From Propionibacteriaceae bacterium UBA5174 (GTDB lineage: Bacteria; Actinomycetota; Actinomycetes; Propionibacteriales; Propionibacteriaceae), in NCBI GenBank assembly GCA_002413345.1, contig DHWU01000012.1, positions 574-33,684 of the forward strand: 33,111 nucleotides of DNA. Direction: 5' to 3'. The position numbers were made by a program, and so were the translations under genes. Under the pieces are notes generated by a model. The model was not told the origin of the DNA, searched no databases, and was given only the letters and a program-made list of their open reading frames with translations. The number at the start of each line of letters is the position of its first letter. The stretch's first letter is position 1. Below are positions 31,330 through 33,111 of the stretch, piece after piece.

Positions 31330-33111
31330 TCAGGCGTTGATACACGAGGGCCCCAACAACGCTTTCAGGTCGGCAATTAGCGGATGTGAAGGCGCTACCC
31401 GCAACCCCTCGTCAAGCCGCCACACCTTGCTGCCACTGGTCGCTGAGATCAGCTTCACTCGAACCTCGGTCGGCCCAGGATGCGCCCGCAATACCTGGGC
31501 CAACTGCTCGATCACTGCAGGGGTACAACGGACCGCGGGCAGCTGAATGACCAATGGTCCAGACGGGCCCTCAGAGACATCAGGAAAGTTGACCTCCTGG
31601 CCGGTCATCTCCACCGAATCGTCTTTAGCACGGATTCGGCCCTTGATTCGCACCACGGTGTCGGTTGCTAGAGATAACGCCACGGTGGCATACACCTTCG
31701 GAAAGAGCAGCACTTCGATCGAAGACTCAAGATCCTCCACAGTCACAATCGCCCACAGCCCGCCGTCCTTGGTCTGTTTGCGCACTACTGCCGTGATCAT
31801 TCCGGCGATGGTGATCATGCCGTCGCGAGGGCCGTCATCGGCGCGCAGTTCACCAATGCTGAGATCTCGTTGGGCGACCAGCACATGCTCCAAACCCTGC
31901 AACGGGTGGTCGCTGACATAGAGGCCGAGCATCTCGCGTTCAAAGGCGAGCCGAACTGATTTGTCCCACTCTGGGACATCAGGCAGTGGCGCCGCTGTGG
32001 ACTGATCTGCGCCACCGAAATCGCCAAACAGGTCATCTTGTCCGTTGGCCTGATTTCGCTTGAGGTCGATGACCTCGTCGACGAGACGTTCGAAACAATC
32101 CATCAGACCGCGACGAGTGTGGCCCATCGAGTCAAAGGCGCCAGCTTTGATTAGGGATTCGATCACTCGCTTGTTGCAGGCCACCAGTGGAATCTGCTCG
32201 AGAAAGGCATTGAAATCGCCAGCCTTGCCCACCTCCGTACGGGCCTCGACGATGCCCTTGACCACGTTTTCGCCAACATTGCGAACGGCAGCTAGCCCGT
32301 AGCGAATATCGGGCCCTACCGGGGTGAAACGGCCCTCGGACTCGTTGACATCTGGGGGCAGGACCTTGATCCCCATCCGTCGACACTCCCCCAAGTACAG
32401 CGCAGTCTTGTCCTTGTCGCTCTTCACCGATTCGAGCAGTGCCGCCATGAACTCACAGCGATAGTTGGCCTTGAGGTAGGCCGTCCAATAGGAAACCACG
32501 CCGTAGGCAGCCGAGTGCGCCTTGTTGAAGGCGTAAGCGGCGAAGGGGACCATGATCTCCCACAGCTTGTTGATCGCCTTGTCGGAGAACCCCCGCTCAC
32601 GCATCCCAGTGCTAAACGGCTCGAACTCCGCCTGAAGCACTTCCTTCTTCTTCTTGCCCATCGCTCGCCGAAGCAGGTCGGCCTGTCCCAGGCTGTAACC
32701 AGCGACCCGCTGCGCAATCTGCTGGATTTGCTCCTGATAGACGATCAAGCCGTAGGTAGTGCCCAAGATGTCGGCCAGCGGCTCGGCGAGTTCGGGGTGG
32801 ATCGGCTCGACCGCTTGGCGGCCGGTCTTGCGCAACGCATAGTTGGTGTGGCTATCGGCCCCCATCGGGCCTGGACGATACAGCGCGATGGTCGCCGAAA
32901 TGTCTTCGAAGTTATCGGGACGCATCATCTTGAGCAGCGAGCGCAAACCGCCGCCATCCAGCTGGAACACGCCGAGAGTCTCGCCCGAACCAAGCAATTC
33001 GTAGGTGGCCGGATCGGTCATGTCGCGGCGCAACTCGTCCAGGTCAAGATCGATGCCCTGGTTGATCGCCACATTCTTGACCGCATCATCGAGAATGGTG
33101 AGATTTCGCAG
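31330..33111 (-). CDS. dnaE: DNA polymerase III alpha subunit, C-terminal part (gene runs off the right edge)
   Basis: The last 593 codons of the replicative polymerase; the PHP domain and catalytic palm start outside the window. The frame is open to the right edge, so the methionine-like codon at 33072 is internal. Visible are ETLGVFQLDGGGLRSLLKMM and SATIALYRPGPM of the fingers, YQEQIQQIAQRVAGYSLGQAD followed by LRRAMGKKK, FNKAHSAAYGVVSYWTAYLK, the helix-hairpin-helix region ending KAGAFDSMG, and a C-terminal OB-fold (MITIAGMITAVVRKQTKDGG and the following strands). No frameshift is seen. The stop at 31330 is 34 bases from the start of the downstream membrane protein gene. Confidence 0.97.
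   Translation of the reverse strand: MRNLTILDDAVKNVAINQGIDLDLDELRRDMTDPATYELLGSGETLGVFQLDGGGLRSLLKMMRPDNFEDISATIALYRPGPMGADSHTNYALRKTGRQAVEPIHPELAEPLADILGTTYGLIVYQEQIQQIAQRVAGYSLGQADLLRRAMGKKKKEVLQAEFEPFSTGMRERGFSDKAINKLWEIMVPFAAYAFNKAHSAAYGVVSYWTAYLKANYRCEFMAALLESVKSDKDKTALYLGECRRMGIKVLPPDVNESEGRFTPVGPDIRYGLAAVRNVGENVVKGIVEARTEVGKAGDFNAFLEQIPLVACNKRVIESLIKAGAFDSMGHTRRGLMDCFERLVDEVIDLKRNQANGQDDLFGDFGGADQSTAAPLPDVPEWDKSVRLAFEREMLGLYVSDHPLQGLEHVLVAQRDLSIGELRADDGPRDGMITIAGMITAVVRKQTKDGGLWAIVTVEDLESSIEVLLFPKVYATVALSLATDTVVRIKGRIRAKDDSVEMTGQEVNFPDVSEGPSGPLVIQLPAVRCTPAVIEQLAQVLRAHPGPTEVRVKLISATSGSKVWRLDEGLRVAPSHPLIADLKALLGPSCINA

Noticed and set aside
30809..31546. Plus-strand open frame of 245 codons, very Arg/Pro/Ser-rich
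   Set aside because: It spans antisense parts of the four-TM gene, the intergenic gap and dnaE. Low-complexity translation and no start signal.
1..33111. CRISPR array, tRNA or rRNA gene, insertion sequence, prophage or integration site
   Set aside because: No regularly spaced repeats, no cloverleaf with TTCGA/TTCAA arm and acceptor pairing, no transposase or integrase motifs and no flanking terminal repeats were seen on reading both strands.

Overview
The window carries about 27 protein genes packed almost end to end, at roughly 60% GC by eye (not computed). Gene content and order point to an actinobacterium (Actinomycetota). The evidence is the run alaS / small membrane protein / DUF948 / rarA / aspS / hisS / metallo-hydrolase / DUF349 / rel / apt / secF / secD / yajC / ruvBAC / yebC, a PriA-type HisA, an actinobacterial LexA box, many GTG starts, and several starts with no Shine-Dalgarno that sit 6-7 nt behind a TAnnnT box. 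A member of the Propionibacteriales would fit, but that is a guess. I see no rRNA, tRNA, CRISPR array, insertion sequence or phage gene, and no stretch over 300 bases without a gene.

Region 1 (1-5711): the 5' part of alaS with two small membrane proteins upstream of it, then a DHA2-type drug/H+ antiporter, the AAA+ ATPase rarA, and a divergent PadR-family regulator. The PadR promoter overlaps a perfect CGATATATCG palindrome. A 19-bp perfect hairpin terminates padR and aspS convergently.

Region 2 (5720-10891): aspS, hisS and a metallo-beta-lactamase-fold hydrolase run leftward as one unit. A DUF349 protein is divergent from them and converges on rel.

Region 3 (10895-21245): a leftward chain yajC-secD-secF-apt-(K+ channel)-rel joins protein export, purine salvage and the stringent response. 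A two-TM K+ channel with an RCK domain sits between apt and rel. Upstream lie ruvC-ruvA-ruvB (Holliday junction processing), behind a LexA box, and yebC.

Region 4 (21276-24942): a lipoate-protein ligase-like gene whose accessory domain is N-terminal, then the accessory part of the window. This holds two tandem DUF3592-like membrane proteins, a 74-residue membrane protein and a 252-residue membrane protein. Three, perhaps four, of these end in a related Trp-containing C-terminal tail.

Region 5 (24962-33111): the histidine genes hisD-hisC-hisB-hisH-hisA(priA), joined by 4-base overlaps, with the 252-residue membrane protein directly behind priA. Then come a rightward pair (DUF554 membrane protein and a YbaK-type deacylase), an unrecognised four-TM protein, and the C-terminal part of dnaE running off the right edge.

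Most of the window is conserved housekeeping. The least ordinary parts are the tail-sharing membrane protein block, the K+ channel inside the apt-rel operon, an Arg-to-Gln change at a normally invariant phosphate-binding position of PriA, and the PadR operator.
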